Of a DNA stretch of 64,000 bases, positions 24,513-33,617 are shown in pieces (position 1 is the first letter of the stretch; every line of letters begins with the position of its first letter). The position numbers were made by a program, and so were the translations under genes. Source of the DNA: Chitinophagaceae bacterium UBA4411 (GTDB taxonomy: Bacteria > Bacteroidota > Bacteroidia > Chitinophagales > Chitinophagaceae); the NCBI GenBank assembly GCA_002400415.1, contig DGQP01000001.1, positions 85,724-149,723 on the forward strand, read 5' to 3'. The notes under the pieces are model-generated. The model was not told the origin of the DNA, did not search any database, and saw only the letters and a list, made by a program, of their open reading frames with translations.

Positions 24513-25934
24513 TCATCTTTGCTTCTTTTTCCGGTAATAATAAAATAGGGGGATACCTATCGCTGTTAATAATAATCCCAGTACAGAATTAATCACGGGT
24601 TGTTTATGGGCCAGGTAATTACTAACATCATTCCATACTGTAACTATTAAGTAAAACGCAGAAAAACCAATGAACAAAACAGGCACCCAGGGATAACCCC
24701 ACATTTTGTAAGGCCTTTCTTTTCCCGGCATCTTCTTTCGCAATAAGAAGATACCCACCGCCCCTACCCCGTAAGCGATCCAGGTAATAAAAACAAACAT
24801 ATCGGCCAGCATATCAAAAGAACCCGAGATGATAAAAACAGAGGTCCAGATGCCATGTAACCATAAGGCATTGCCCGGAGTTTGGTATTTTGCATGTTCC
24901 TTACCTGTCCAGGGCATAAATACTTTATCCTTTCCCATCGCGTAAGTGATGCGGGTGGTTGCCATGATATTTCCATTGATTGCCCCAAACGTACAGATAA
25001 CGATCAGTGCCGCCACAACAGCACCCCCTGTTTTACCAAAGGCAACTGCAATCGCATCCGCCGCTACTAATGGGGAAGCAGCAATTTTTTCCACCGGCAA
25101 TACATAGAGATAGGCCTGGTTTACTAAAACATATACGGCAATACAGGCAAACACACCAATGATCAAACTGCGGGGAATATTCTTTTGCGGTTCCTTGATC
25201 TCACCGGCCATCGAGGTAATATTGATCCAGCCATCATACGAAAAAAATGCCCCCGTCATGGCTACTATAACTGCACTCATCAAATCAAATCCTTCTTTAG
25301 GATGTTCAGCCTGTACAAAATTTTGTACCGACCCGTTCCCGGAAAATAAAATACCAACGATCAATGCCCCGATCACAACTATTTTAATAAACGTAGATAC
25401 CACCTGGAAATAACTTCCTGCTTTTACGCTGCGGTAATTCAGGTAGGTAAGCCCGATGGTAAGTGCTACTGCTAATGACTTGACGCCAAAGTTTTCCAGC
25501 GGGTGCAGGTCACCGATAAAAGGGATATGCCAGGTTAAATTTTGTTCGGCGATAGTATCAAATCTGGGTAAATGCAAAAAATAATCGGCATACTGTGCAC
25601 AGACAAAAGCGATAGCTGCAACAGCTGCTGTATTGATCACGGCAAATGCAGCCCATCCGTATAAAAAAGCAATGAACTCCCCGAACATCACCCGGAAATA
25701 CACATAGATACCACCTGTCTCAGGCAACATAGCACCCAATTCAGCATAGATCAGTGCACCGAATAAAGAAAATATCCCGGCAATCACCCAGACCAGTGTC
25801 AGCCATACCGGAGAACCCAGTTCATGCGCCATACTCGCCGGTTTCATAAACACGCCGGAGCCAATGATACTGCCAATGATAATGGAAGTAGCTGACCAGA
25901 AGCCTATTTTTTTTGCCAGGGAAGCCGCAGACAT
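24513..25934 (-). CDS. APC family amino acid permease
   Basis: A 473-residue permease with about twelve membrane helices. SIIIGSIIGSGVFMKPASMA is the substrate-binding unwound helix 1 of the LAT/APC family, and MTGAFFSYDGWINITSMAGEIKEPQKNIPRS is the conserved helix 6 to loop region. It probably imports or exchanges neutral or cationic amino acids. ATG 25934 is preferred to an upstream codon. It is convergent with the MocR gene, with 35 bp between stops and no obvious terminator. Confidence 0.88.
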   Translation of the reverse strand: MSAASLAKKIGFWSATSIIIGSIIGSGVFMKPASMAHELGSPVWLTLVWVIAGIFSLFGALIYAELGAMLPETGGIYVYFRVMFGEFIAFLYGWAAFAVINTAAVAAIAFVCAQYADYFLHLPRFDTIAEQNLTWHIPFIGDLHPLENFGVKSLAVALTIGLTYLNYRSVKAGSYFQVVSTFIKIVVIGALIVGILFSGNGSVQNFVQAEHPKEGFDLMSAVIVAMTGAFFSYDGWINITSMAGEIKEPQKNIPRSLIIGVFACIAVYVLVNQAYLYVLPVEKIAASPLVAADAIAVAFGKTGGAVVAALIVICTFGAINGNIMATTRITYAMGKDKVFMPWTGKEHAKYQTPGNALWLHGIWTSVFIISGSFDMLADMFVFITWIAYGVGAVGIFLLRKKMPGKERPYKMWGYPWVPVLFIGFSAFYLIVTVWNDVSNYLAHKQPVINSVLGLLLTAIGIPLFYYYRKKKQR

Positions 25935-26002
25935 AATGAACAAGGAAGATAGGGAATATTTGATTGCTTATTTAAAGTGAAGCGCCTGTGTCGATTCATA
26001 AA

Positions 26003-26030
26003 AAAAAGCCCCATCCGCGATGAGGCTTTA
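26003..26030 (-). terminator. Terminator of a small minus-strand unit
   Basis: On the minus strand AAAGCCTCATC-GCG-GATGGGGCTTT with one mismatched position, followed by eight T. It overlaps the stop of the 26-residue frame at 26028. Confidence 0.85.
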
Positions 26031-26108
26031 AAATCGTTTGCGTTTTCTGGTTTCAACCCGAATATCCTTTTCAGTAAGCATAAAGTTAACTGCTTGCTGT
26101 CGTGACAT
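26028..26108 (-). CDS. Candidate 26-residue basic peptide
   Basis: A short frame starting at ATG 26108 preceded by GGGAG, encoding a peptide that begins MSRQQAVNFMLTEKD and ends in a basic tail ETRKRKRF. A clear promoter lies upstream on the same strand (TTG 26231-26229, 20 bp, TATATTTG 26208-26201) and a strong terminator overlaps the stop, giving a transcript of about 190 nt. The unit is independent of the APC gene, whose ATG lies 70 bp after the terminator. It may be a small protein or a small RNA that happens to hold a frame; no homologue is recalled. Confidence 0.45.
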   Translation of the reverse strand: MSRQQAVNFMLTEKDIRVETRKRKRF

Positions 26109-26200
26109 ACTCCCGGCCCGGATACAGGTCTTTCCCGGAAGATTAACAGGTACGGCAGGATTTGGATGCCAGAATTGGTGAAAAGAACTGAGTAGCTGTA

Positions 26201-26231
26201 CAAATATAATTACAGGCAGGGCCTGAAGCAA
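26201..26231 (-). promoter_or_regulatory. Promoter of the small unit at 26.0-26.2 kb
   Basis: On the minus strand, TTG (26231-26229), a 20-bp spacer and TATATTTG (26208-26201), an exact -7 match. The start is expected near 26195. Confidence 0.65.
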
Positions 26232-26286
26232 GAACTACAGATGATTTTTTTGAACAAGAAAGATCGTATTTTTTCGTTCTTGCAGT

Positions 26287-26925
26287 ATGAAATGCAGCTT
26301 TCTCCTCTTGTTATCAGTTTTTATCAGCAACAGCTTATTCAGTCAGATCAATTTCTATAACCTCAGCCTCACCGATAGTACAAAGCCCATATTATATATT
26401 GCTCATGAAAACAGGGTAACGCTAAAAGGAATTAAAAACCAACTCTCAATGAGCAAAATTGCTGTAGCCGGTTGCGGCAGCTCCATTTCCAAATCAGGAA
26501 ATCAATCCTATATAATAAGAGTACGTACTACCGGTATATGTACGCTTACTTACTCAGAATATGGCAAACTTATTTTTACTAAAAAAATCAGGGCAGAATT
26601 AATACCCTACCCGGTTGCTACTGTAAATGGGCTGAGAGATACTATTGTAAAAGTAAAAAATTTACTGGCCAGTCCCTTTATCTCCGTCCGCTACCCCGGT
26701 TGCTCTTTAAAAATAAATTACATTATCCTCTCTTTTAAAACAACATTCATTAGAGGTACAGACAGCACGGATTTTTTTGCTAAAACTTCTTACTTTTCAT
26801 CGGAACAAATAAAACTCATAAAACAATCAGAGCCGGGAGATATTATTTACTTTACAGAAATCAGAGGTACATCACCTGATGCAAGGATCAGTAAACTCTC
26901 ATCCTTCTGGATCAGGATCGAATAA
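26287..26925 (+). CDS. Hypothetical secreted protein
   Basis: A 212-residue protein with a signal peptide (MKCSFLLLLSVFISNSLFS, cut before QINFYN). The rest is predicted mostly beta. The segment LIPYPVATVNGLRDTIVKVKNLLASPF and the ending EIRGTSPDARISKLSSFWIRIE recall the C-terminal domains of GldM-like gliding proteins, but the match is by impression only and the large N-terminal part of GldM is absent. It shares no operon with neighbours. Codon use is more A/T-rich than in surrounding genes. Confidence 0.6.
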   Translation: MKCSFLLLLSVFISNSLFSQINFYNLSLTDSTKPILYIAHENRVTLKGIKNQLSMSKIAVAGCGSSISKSGNQSYIIRVRTTGICTLTYSEYGKLIFTKKIRAELIPYPVATVNGLRDTIVKVKNLLASPFISVRYPGCSLKINYIILSFKTTFIRGTDSTDFFAKTSYFSSEQIKLIKQSEPGDIIYFTEIRGTSPDARISKLSSFWIRIE

Positions 26926-26951
26926 AAAATCCCGCCTCTTCCGAAGCGGGA
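26923..26951 (-). terminator. Terminator downstream of the ABC-F gene
   Basis: Stem TCCCGC/GCGGGA (26930-26951) followed on the minus strand by six T. It overlaps the stop of the convergent plus-strand gene. Confidence 0.6.
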
Positions 26952-27018
26952 CATATCTTGTCTTATTATCGACTCCCGACTACATTTCTCCCCATTCTCC
27001 ACTGTCAATTTTCCACTC

Positions 27019-28644
27019 CTATTTATACATCTCCTCCTTCAACCCTTTCACCCGTTCATCAACCAGGTATTCATCAAACGTCGTCAGGCGGTCAATGATG
27101 CCTTTCGGTGTTAATTCGATCACCCGGTTAGCTACGGTTTGCATAAACGTATGGTCATGGCTCGTTAACAACACGATGCCTTTGTAATCGGTACATTGTT
27201 CGTTAAAGCTCTGGATGCTTTCCAGGTCAAGGTGGTTGGTGGGCTGATCCAGCAAAATAACATTCGGGCTCTGCAGCATCATCCGGCTCAGCATGCAGCG
27301 TACTTTTTCACCACCACTCAATACATTCGTCTTCTTGAGTACATCATCACCACTGAATAACATTTTACCTAAGAACCCACGCAGGAAAGGCTCATCCACA
27401 TCTTTCACATGATCGGGAACATACTGCCGGAGCCAGTCCATCAGGTTATCTTGCCCGGTAAAGAACTCGCTGTTCTCCTGTGGCAGGTAAGCATGGGTAA
27501 CGGTGGTACCCCATTCATAAGAACCACTGTCCGCAATCGTGTTGGCGGTAATGATATTAAAGAAACTGGTCACCGCCAGCGGGTCACGGCTCAGCAAAGC
27601 AATCTTATCACCTTTGTTCACCGTAAATGTTACGTCTTTGAACAGCACGCGGCCATCCACCGATTTGGATAGTTTTTCAATATTCAGGATCTGGTTACCC
27701 ACTTCCCGCAGCGGCTGGAAAATAATACCCGGGTACTTGCGGTAACTCGGTTCTATTTCTTCAATACTCAATTTTTCTAATGCTTTCTTACGGCTGGTGG
27801 CCTGTTTACTTTTTGAAGCATTTGCACTGAAACGGGCAATGAAGTCGATCAAGGCCTGCCGCTTTTCTTCCACTTTTTTATTCTTATCGTTGATCTGGCG
27901 GGCCATCAGTTGGGATGATTCATACCAGAACGTGTAGTTCCCGGTAAATATCTTGACCTTCTGGCGGTCCACATCAGCCACATGCGTACACACAGCGTCT
28001 AAGAAGTGACGGTCGTGGCTCACCACCAGTACAATGTTCTCATAATCCGCCAGGAAATTCTCCAACCAGCTGATCGTTTCGATATCGAGACCGTTGGTCG
28101 GTTCATCCAGTAACAAAATATCAGGATTACCGAAGATGGCCTGTGCGAGCAACACCCTTACTTTTAAAGTAGAAGGAATATCTTTCATCAGTGCCGCATG
28201 AAATTCTTCTTTTACTCCCAGTTCACTTAATAAAGTGGCAGCATCACTGTCAGCGGTATAACCGCCCATTTCACCAAACTCAGCTTCCAGTTCACCGGCC
28301 CGCATACCATCTTCTTCGGTAAAATCCGCCAGTGCATAGATAGCTTCCCGTTCCTTGGCCACCTGCCACAGTTTGCTATGCCCCATCATTACCGTATTTA
28401 ATACGGTCTGATCATCAAATTCAAACTGGTTTTGTTTCAATATCGCCATTCGTTCACCCGGAGTGATCGTAACGGTTCCTTTATTCGGCTCGATTTCGCC
28501 GCTTAATATTTTCAGGAAGGTACTTTTACCGGCGCCGTTGGCCCCAATCACTCCATAACAATTACCCTTGGTGAAATTGAGGTTAACTTCTTCAAACAAT
28601 ACCCGTTTACCGTAAGCCAGTTTCAGGTCTTTTACACTGATCAT
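27019..28644 (-). CDS. ABC-F family ATPase (YbiT-like)
   Basis: A 541-residue soluble protein with two ABC domains and no membrane segment. Walker A of domain 1 is GANGAGKST near residue 34, Walker B is ILLLDEPTNGLD. Domain 2 has LSGGEKVRCMLSRMML and VILLDQPTNHLDLESI. The linker between domains (YESSQLMARQINDKNKKVEEKRQALIDFI) is the interdomain arm that reaches the ribosomal tRNA site. The first domain's signature is degenerate, as in YbiT. It is a translation factor, not a transporter. The leader carries a structure shared with secDF. Confidence 0.88.
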   Translation of the reverse strand: MISVKDLKLAYGKRVLFEEVNLNFTKGNCYGVIGANGAGKSTFLKILSGEIEPNKGTVTITPGERMAILKQNQFEFDDQTVLNTVMMGHSKLWQVAKEREAIYALADFTEEDGMRAGELEAEFGEMGGYTADSDAATLLSELGVKEEFHAALMKDIPSTLKVRVLLAQAIFGNPDILLLDEPTNGLDIETISWLENFLADYENIVLVVSHDRHFLDAVCTHVADVDRQKVKIFTGNYTFWYESSQLMARQINDKNKKVEEKRQALIDFIARFSANASKSKQATSRKKALEKLSIEEIEPSYRKYPGIIFQPLREVGNQILNIEKLSKSVDGRVLFKDVTFTVNKGDKIALLSRDPLAVTSFFNIITANTIADSGSYEWGTTVTHAYLPQENSEFFTGQDNLMDWLRQYVPDHVKDVDEPFLRGFLGKMLFSGDDVLKKTNVLSGGEKVRCMLSRMMLQSPNVILLDQPTNHLDLESIQSFNEQCTDYKGIVLLTSHDHTFMQTVANRVIELTPKGIIDRLTTFDEYLVDERVKGLKEEMYK

Positions 28645-28661
28645 TGTTGCTGCTGATTTTA

Positions 28662-28735
28662 AGGCGGCCCGCCCGAATGTTCCGCCTATTAAAATTTTTT
28701 TGAATTACCGATTTCAGAACGGGCGGGCAAAGGTA
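28662..28735 (-). promoter_or_regulatory. Conserved leader element, copy 2 (ABC-F gene)
   Basis: Read on the minus strand: TACCTTTG (-7 box, 28735-28728), CCCGCCCG (28727-28720), a 32-base linker, then stem AGGCGG (28687-28682), a 14-base loop ending in CGGGCGGG, and CCGCCT (28667-28662). The loop end is complementary to the upstream CCCGCCCG. The same layout and identical loop stand before secDF. The stem ends 17 bases before the ATG. Confidence 0.7.
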
Positions 28736-28796
28736 AGGCTTAACAGCCGATCTGTCGCGGCGTTTTTCCCCTATTGGCAGGCGGGCAGGGTGCACA

Positions 28797-28832
28797 AAAA
28801 ATCCCGTTCAGTGTTAAACTGAACGGGATTGA
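28797..28832 (-). terminator. Terminator of the large metalloprotease gene
   Basis: A perfect 12-bp stem AATCCCGTTCAG/CTGAACGGGATT with seven-base loop, followed on the minus strand by six T, 26 bp past the stop. Confidence 0.95.
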
Positions 28833-28857
28833 TTTATAAGCTGATAATCAACTGTTC

Positions 28858-31800
28858 TTACTGAATCAGCACATTGCCTTTAGCGATACGTTTACCAGAG
28901 GCATCGCCCACCACTACATAGTACAGGCCTTTTGCAGCAGGTTTGATATCGAGATTCAGCAAAGTATAAGAGCCTGTTACGGCAAATTTCTCATGATGAA
29001 CTTTGGCTCCGGCCGCATTATAAATGGTAATGGTACGGGAAGATGATGCACCAGTACTATTGTAATACGCTACCTGGAACGCACCATCATTCGGGCTTGG
29101 GAAGATGAACAACCTTTCACTTGCCTGTGCGGTAATGGCTACCACCGCTGATTGGTTAGAACATACCAGTGTACTTGGCCAGGTTTCCTGGATGCGAACC
29201 TGGTAATCTCCCACCTGTTCTACATTCACGATCCTGGTATTGCCCGTATTAGCAACCGGGTTAGTATTAAAGAACCAGCTCGTTGTCAGAACGCCACCTG
29301 TTGAAGCGCTCGGTGTGGCTGTCAGCGTGGTGCTTTGTCCTGGTAACAGCGCTGTTAATGGCGCTGCGGCTAAAGTAACCGTTGGTAACTGGCGTACCGT
29401 TAAGGTTGCAGAACCTGACGTGGTTTGATTAGCTCCGGAACAAGTTGCATTAGACAAGATGCAACGGTATTGATAGGTACTTATGGTTGTGGTAGCACCT
29501 GTAATGGTCAGCGTTGCTGTAGTAGCGCCGGAATAAGGAGCCGCATTGGCTACATTCACAAAACCTGTTCCCGGGTTTACCTGCCATTGATAAATGATTG
29601 TCTGAGTACTGCTTCCTGTTACACTAAACGAAGTGTTACTTCCAGAGCATATTTCAGAGTTAGCAGGCTGCGTAGTAATAGCAACAGGGTTGATTACAGT
29701 CAAGACAGCACCTGTTGAGTTAGCAGCGGGTGCACAGGTTCCTGTAACCACCACCCTGTAACGATACGAATTCATCGCTGCAGTGGCGCCTGTGATCGTT
29801 AAAGTAGTAGTGGTTGCACCTGCATATACACCACCATTCGTAATGTTTGTATACGTCGTTCCTCCATCTGTACTCACCTGCCACTGGTAACCGATACCGG
29901 TTCCGGTTGCAGCAGTGCTGAAGGATGTATTACCACCAAGACATATTGTTGAGTTGGCCGGATTGCTGGTTACTGCCGGTAATGTATTTACCGTAAGGAT
30001 ACCTGCATTCGATACTCCCGGTGTTGTACAGGTTGAATTCGACAACTGGCAACGGTAACGGTATGTATTCATCGCAAATGTTGCACCGGTAATATTTAAG
30101 GTTGCAGTAGTTGCGCTACTGTAAACACCAGCATTCGCCACATTGGTCCACGTGGTTCCACCATCGGTGCTCACCTGCCATTGGTAAATGATACCTGAGC
30201 CACTGCCCGCAACCGTAAAGCTGCTGTTGCTGCCTTCACAAACAGTAGCATCAGAAGGTTGAGTGGTTACGGTTACCGATGTTACTACCGTAAGCATAGC
30301 TCCGTTTGAATTAACGGGAGGAGTGCAGGATCCTGATACCACGCAACGATAACGGTTACCATCCAACCCTGCTGTCAAACCGGTCAAGGTCAGACTGCCG
30401 GATGTGGCCCCGGAATAAATACCTCCGTTACTGATATTATTGTATGTGCCACCACCATCAGTACTCAGCTGCCATTGGTAGGTCAGTCCTGCACCTGTTG
30501 CGGTTACATTGAAGGTATGATTACTGCCTGCACACAAAGTGATATCCTGGGGTTGTGCAGTTACTGCAGGAGCTGCATTTACTGACAGGATGCCAGCATT
30601 GGAAGTGCTGCTTCCGCATTGAGTAGATGCAATACAACGATAACGGTTATTGTTCAAACCGATAGTTGCCCCGGTAATCGTTAAAGTATTGGTTGTTGCA
30701 CCACTATAAACACCTGCATTCGCCACATTGTTATAAGTAGTACCGCCATCAGTACTCAGCTGCCATTGGAAGGAAGTAGCACCAGCAGAAGCAATACTAA
30801 AAGACGTATTAGTAGTTACACAAATGGTTGAGTTGGAAGGCTGCGTTGTAATAGCAGGACCTGCTGTCCCTGTAATCGTGAAGGTCAGGTCTCTTGTTTG
30901 GTTTGGCGCACCTGTTGCCGTACCTGTTATTGTAATAACATAAGTACCGGCTGCCAGCGTATTGGTATTATTTAAAGTAACTATTGAACTGTTGCCGGGT
31001 GTTACAGGGTTGGTCCCAAACGTTACACTCGTTCCCGCTGGTACACCTGCAGTAGCTGACAGGGTAACAGGGTTACTAAAGCCGCCAGTTGAAGTAGTAC
31101 CAAGGGTTATGGCCATTGTCGCCCCGGCAGGACATGTTGTAGTAGCCGGAGCCGGGCTGTTAAAATTAAACCCGGTAGGTGGCGCTGTTACTGTAATATT
31201 TGCATTATTGATATCGAAGAAAATATTACCAATCGCTTCTACTTTTATTCTGCCTGTGGTAGTCAGCACAGTTGGAATAACAATATCCTCTGTTCCGTCA
31301 TTGGCCGTATTAGCTGCCAATACTGTAGGGAATGTCTGTCCGCCATCAGATGAGAAAAGTATATTGACAAAAGCGCAGTTAATGGGTGCACCAGTTGTGC
31401 CATTCACCAACCAACTTACCGTTTGAGTAGTACCTCCCTGGTAACTAACCGCCGAGTTTTGTGTGCTGATCAGAAATGGGCCTGTTGCTGCATTGACAGT
31501 AACCACCACGTCTGTAAAAGCGGTTTGCCCAACCGCACCTGTGCTGCTGTTATAGGGACGGTTATCCCGCACAGTTAACCTGAAATTCAATGTTCTTCCT
31601 ATTGAACTTAGAGCTTCTATATTTGCAATGGCATCACCACCAGGTAAAGGCCCCGTAACAGAAGCACCGGTAAGAATAGTCGATAATCTTGGAAACAACC
31701 TTATTGGGCTGGTCGTTGGAGAAAAACTAAGCCAGTTTGGACCAGTCAGTTTTGTAGGGCTTGCTACACTTGCATTGCCAATAGTAGTTGAATTATCATT

Positions 31801-33240
31801 TTGTTCCCAGCAATACGTCAGTACATCTCCCGGATCTGCATCCGTTGCAGAACCAGTTAATGCAAATGGAGTGCTGACAGGTATAGTACGGTTAATCACA
31901 GGCGTCACTACTGGTATGCTATTAAGTCCAGTTTGACTTGTAATTACAGCACAGTTTCTTGTTGATATATGCCCCTGAACTTGTTCTATTGATGTTTGAT
32001 GGAAAATATCAATTGAGTGAGGAGCAACATCCTGATTGGTGATACCTGCATAACCCATAATAGTAATACCAGACCCCACTTCTTTGTTTCTACCTGTACT
32101 TTCATTATCCATAGAAAAGGTATGGTTAGCTCCGAGTTGATGGCCGATTTCATGTACTACATAATCAATATCAAAATTATCACCTTGAGGTATTTGATCC
32201 GCCGGAGACGTAATACCTCCACCTTTATAATTTGAATTAGCTGAATTTACTTGGTTACCTGTAGCTAAAACATTTGAACAAACACAACCAATACAGCCGG
32301 CATTACCACCACCTCCGGAAGCCCCAAACATATGACCAATATCAAAAGCATCGTCTCCTAGCACATTATGAAGCGTATTCATTAGTTGGTTATTCCAGTT
32401 CCCCAAGTTTACCGAATAAGGATCGGTTGTCGGATCATAATATATCACTTGTGTGGTAGCATCGATAATATTTAAATGAATAGCCAGATCTTTTTCAAGA
32501 CAACCATTCACTCTTGTATAGGTTGCATTGAATGCCGCCAATACTAATGCTACTTGTGCTGAACTTGTAGCTCCAAACCAGTTCGCATATTCTCCATTAC
32601 ATGATTGAGCCAGTCTAAATACTCTTAACTCACCTGCACTGCTTTCAATTCTGTTCATCGATGCCGCCTGCGACATTGCTCCTGAAGCCATATCTGCATC
32701 TGGAGTTGAACACACCCATGGAAGACTACCTTTATTTCTTTGAGCCCGGAATACTGCATAGACCGACCCATCGTTTGAGTAAGGTTCCATGTATTCATTG
32801 GGCTGGTCTCCTTTCCTGAAAACCATTGTTTGTATTCCTTTAGGAGAAATACTTAGTTTCAGCGTTGCGGCTTTATCTGTAATCCCCCTGCCCGAATAAG
32901 CCCTTATCTGCGGAAAACGGGCCTGTAAAACAGGGTCAAAATTTGATGCTTCAAACACTTCAAACTGCTCCATTCCCCCCGTTGCATTCGGCAAAGAAAT
33001 AATCGTTGACCTGCTGCGTGCCTGGTCACCCACAATAGAAAATAATTCCTGTCGTAAGGAACTGACACTTAATTGGAATAATTTGAATTCTTTGGGGAAT
33101 GACTGCCTTGCAACAGCTTTGTCCGTTGCCCCAACACTACTCTCACTACGGGAGCTCCAGTAGTTTTGCTGGGCGGAGGCATTGAATGATACAATACTGG
33201 CAATAGCAATAACCAGTAAAAATTTGTACAGTTTACTCAT
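28858..33240 (-). CDS. Large secreted reprolysin-like metalloprotease with Ig-like repeats and T9SS sorting domain
   Basis: A 1460-residue exported protein. A signal peptide (about 1-24) and a propeptide precede a metzincin domain with zinc site HEIGHQLGANH (H363, E364, H367, H373) and a downstream methionine turn ITIMGYAG. After about residue 690 come domain-scale repeats: five roughly 80-residue Ig-like units, each with YQWQ(L/V)STDGGTT, VYSGATT and (T/R)YRC. The C-terminal 85 residues (LFIFPSPNDGAFQVAYY to IAKGNVLIQ) are a type A T9SS signal. It is probably a surface or extracellular protease degrading proteins. A terminator closes it and no partner gene is adjacent. Confidence 0.87.
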   Translation of the reverse strand: MSKLYKFLLVIAIASIVSFNASAQQNYWSSRSESSVGATDKAVARQSFPKEFKLFQLSVSSLRQELFSIVGDQARSRSTIISLPNATGGMEQFEVFEASNFDPVLQARFPQIRAYSGRGITDKAATLKLSISPKGIQTMVFRKGDQPNEYMEPYSNDGSVYAVFRAQRNKGSLPWVCSTPDADMASGAMSQAASMNRIESSAGELRVFRLAQSCNGEYANWFGATSSAQVALVLAAFNATYTRVNGCLEKDLAIHLNIIDATTQVIYYDPTTDPYSVNLGNWNNQLMNTLHNVLGDDAFDIGHMFGASGGGGNAGCIGCVCSNVLATGNQVNSANSNYKGGGITSPADQIPQGDNFDIDYVVHEIGHQLGANHTFSMDNESTGRNKEVGSGITIMGYAGITNQDVAPHSIDIFHQTSIEQVQGHISTRNCAVITSQTGLNSIPVVTPVINRTIPVSTPFALTGSATDADPGDVLTYCWEQNDNSTTIGNASVASPTKLTGPNWLSFSPTTSPIRLFPRLSTILTGASVTGPLPGGDAIANIEALSSIGRTLNFRLTVRDNRPYNSSTGAVGQTAFTDVVVTVNAATGPFLISTQNSAVSYQGGTTQTVSWLVNGTTGAPINCAFVNILFSSDGGQTFPTVLAANTANDGTEDIVIPTVLTTTGRIKVEAIGNIFFDINNANITVTAPPTGFNFNSPAPATTTCPAGATMAITLGTTSTGGFSNPVTLSATAGVPAGTSVTFGTNPVTPGNSSIVTLNNTNTLAAGTYVITITGTATGAPNQTRDLTFTITGTAGPAITTQPSNSTICVTTNTSFSIASAGATSFQWQLSTDGGTTYNNVANAGVYSGATTNTLTITGATIGLNNNRYRCIASTQCGSSTSNAGILSVNAAPAVTAQPQDITLCAGSNHTFNVTATGAGLTYQWQLSTDGGGTYNNISNGGIYSGATSGSLTLTGLTAGLDGNRYRCVVSGSCTPPVNSNGAMLTVVTSVTVTTQPSDATVCEGSNSSFTVAGSGSGIIYQWQVSTDGGTTWTNVANAGVYSSATTATLNITGATFAMNTYRYRCQLSNSTCTTPGVSNAGILTVNTLPAVTSNPANSTICLGGNTSFSTAATGTGIGYQWQVSTDGGTTYTNITNGGVYAGATTTTLTITGATAAMNSYRYRVVVTGTCAPAANSTGAVLTVINPVAITTQPANSEICSGSNTSFSVTGSSTQTIIYQWQVNPGTGFVNVANAAPYSGATTATLTITGATTTISTYQYRCILSNATCSGANQTTSGSATLTVRQLPTVTLAAAPLTALLPGQSTTLTATPSASTGGVLTTSWFFNTNPVANTGNTRIVNVEQVGDYQVRIQETWPSTLVCSNQSAVVAITAQASERLFIFPSPNDGAFQVAYYNSTGASSSRTITIYNAAGAKVHHEKFAVTGSYTLLNLDIKPAAKGLYYVVVGDASGKRIAKGNVLIQ

Positions 33241-33344
33241 AAAAACAGTTTGGTTTAAACGATTAAAAACGGCCTGTAAAGGAAAATAAATGTAGGATTA
33301 TTTGTCCAAAAATGAACAAATGACCAAAGACAACCGGCAATAAT

Positions 33345-33372
33345 AAAGCCTGTCCGGGCAGAACAGGCTTTT
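33345..33372. terminator. Bidirectional hairpin between protease and chaperonin genes
   Basis: Stem AAAGCCTGT (33345-33353) / ACAGGCTTT (33363-33371), with T following on the plus side and A/T on the other. It lies 5 bp past the stop of the small frame at 33377 on the minus strand. Confidence 0.7.
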
Positions 33373-33376
33373 ACGC

Positions 33377-33496
33377 TTATAAAATCAGGTAGGGGTTATC
33401 GGGGAAACCATCATCTTTCCGGCCGGAGCGACCGCATAAACTCCTGATTTTTTGCCACATTAATTTCATTTTGCTGAAACGAATCAGGGATTTCAT
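33377..33496 (-). CDS. Candidate 39-residue basic small protein
   Basis: A frame from ATG 33496 encoding MKSLIRFSKMKLMWQKIRSL followed by a basic middle and the end DDGFPDNPYLIL. It sits between groEL and a terminator hairpin, directly downstream of groEL on the same strand. The amphipathic, Lys/Arg-rich start and the terminator right after the stop support it, but no promoter was found and no family is known. The frame remains open upstream into groEL, which weakens the case for this start. Confidence 0.35.
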   Translation of the reverse strand: MKSLIRFSKMKLMWQKIRSLCGRSGRKDDGFPDNPYLIL

Positions 33497-33536
33497 AGCA
33501 CAATTATTTTTAAACAATAAAAGGGTCTGAAAACCA

Positions 33537-33576
33537 GATGCCCCACCCCATAACCGGAGCGGGGCATCTTTTATTT
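33537..33576. terminator. Hairpin downstream of groEL
   Basis: Perfect 8-bp stem GATGCCCC/GGGGCATC (33537-33568), followed by TTTTATTT on the plus strand and by TGGTTTTC on the minus strand. It is placed to end groEL transcription, but the T-run is better on the opposite strand. Confidence 0.4.
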
Positions 33577-33617
33577 CCCAGGCTTCCTTGCCTGTGTAAT
33601 AATTGAGAGCATCGCTT

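Noticed and set aside
27019..28644. Degenerate first ABC signature as a sign of a broken ABC-F protein
   Set aside because: YbiT-type members also lack a classical signature in domain 1, so this is a family trait.
30962..31426. 154-codon frame antisense to the large metalloprotease
   Set aside because: The Ig-like repeat codons create long antisense frames; no start signal or family match.
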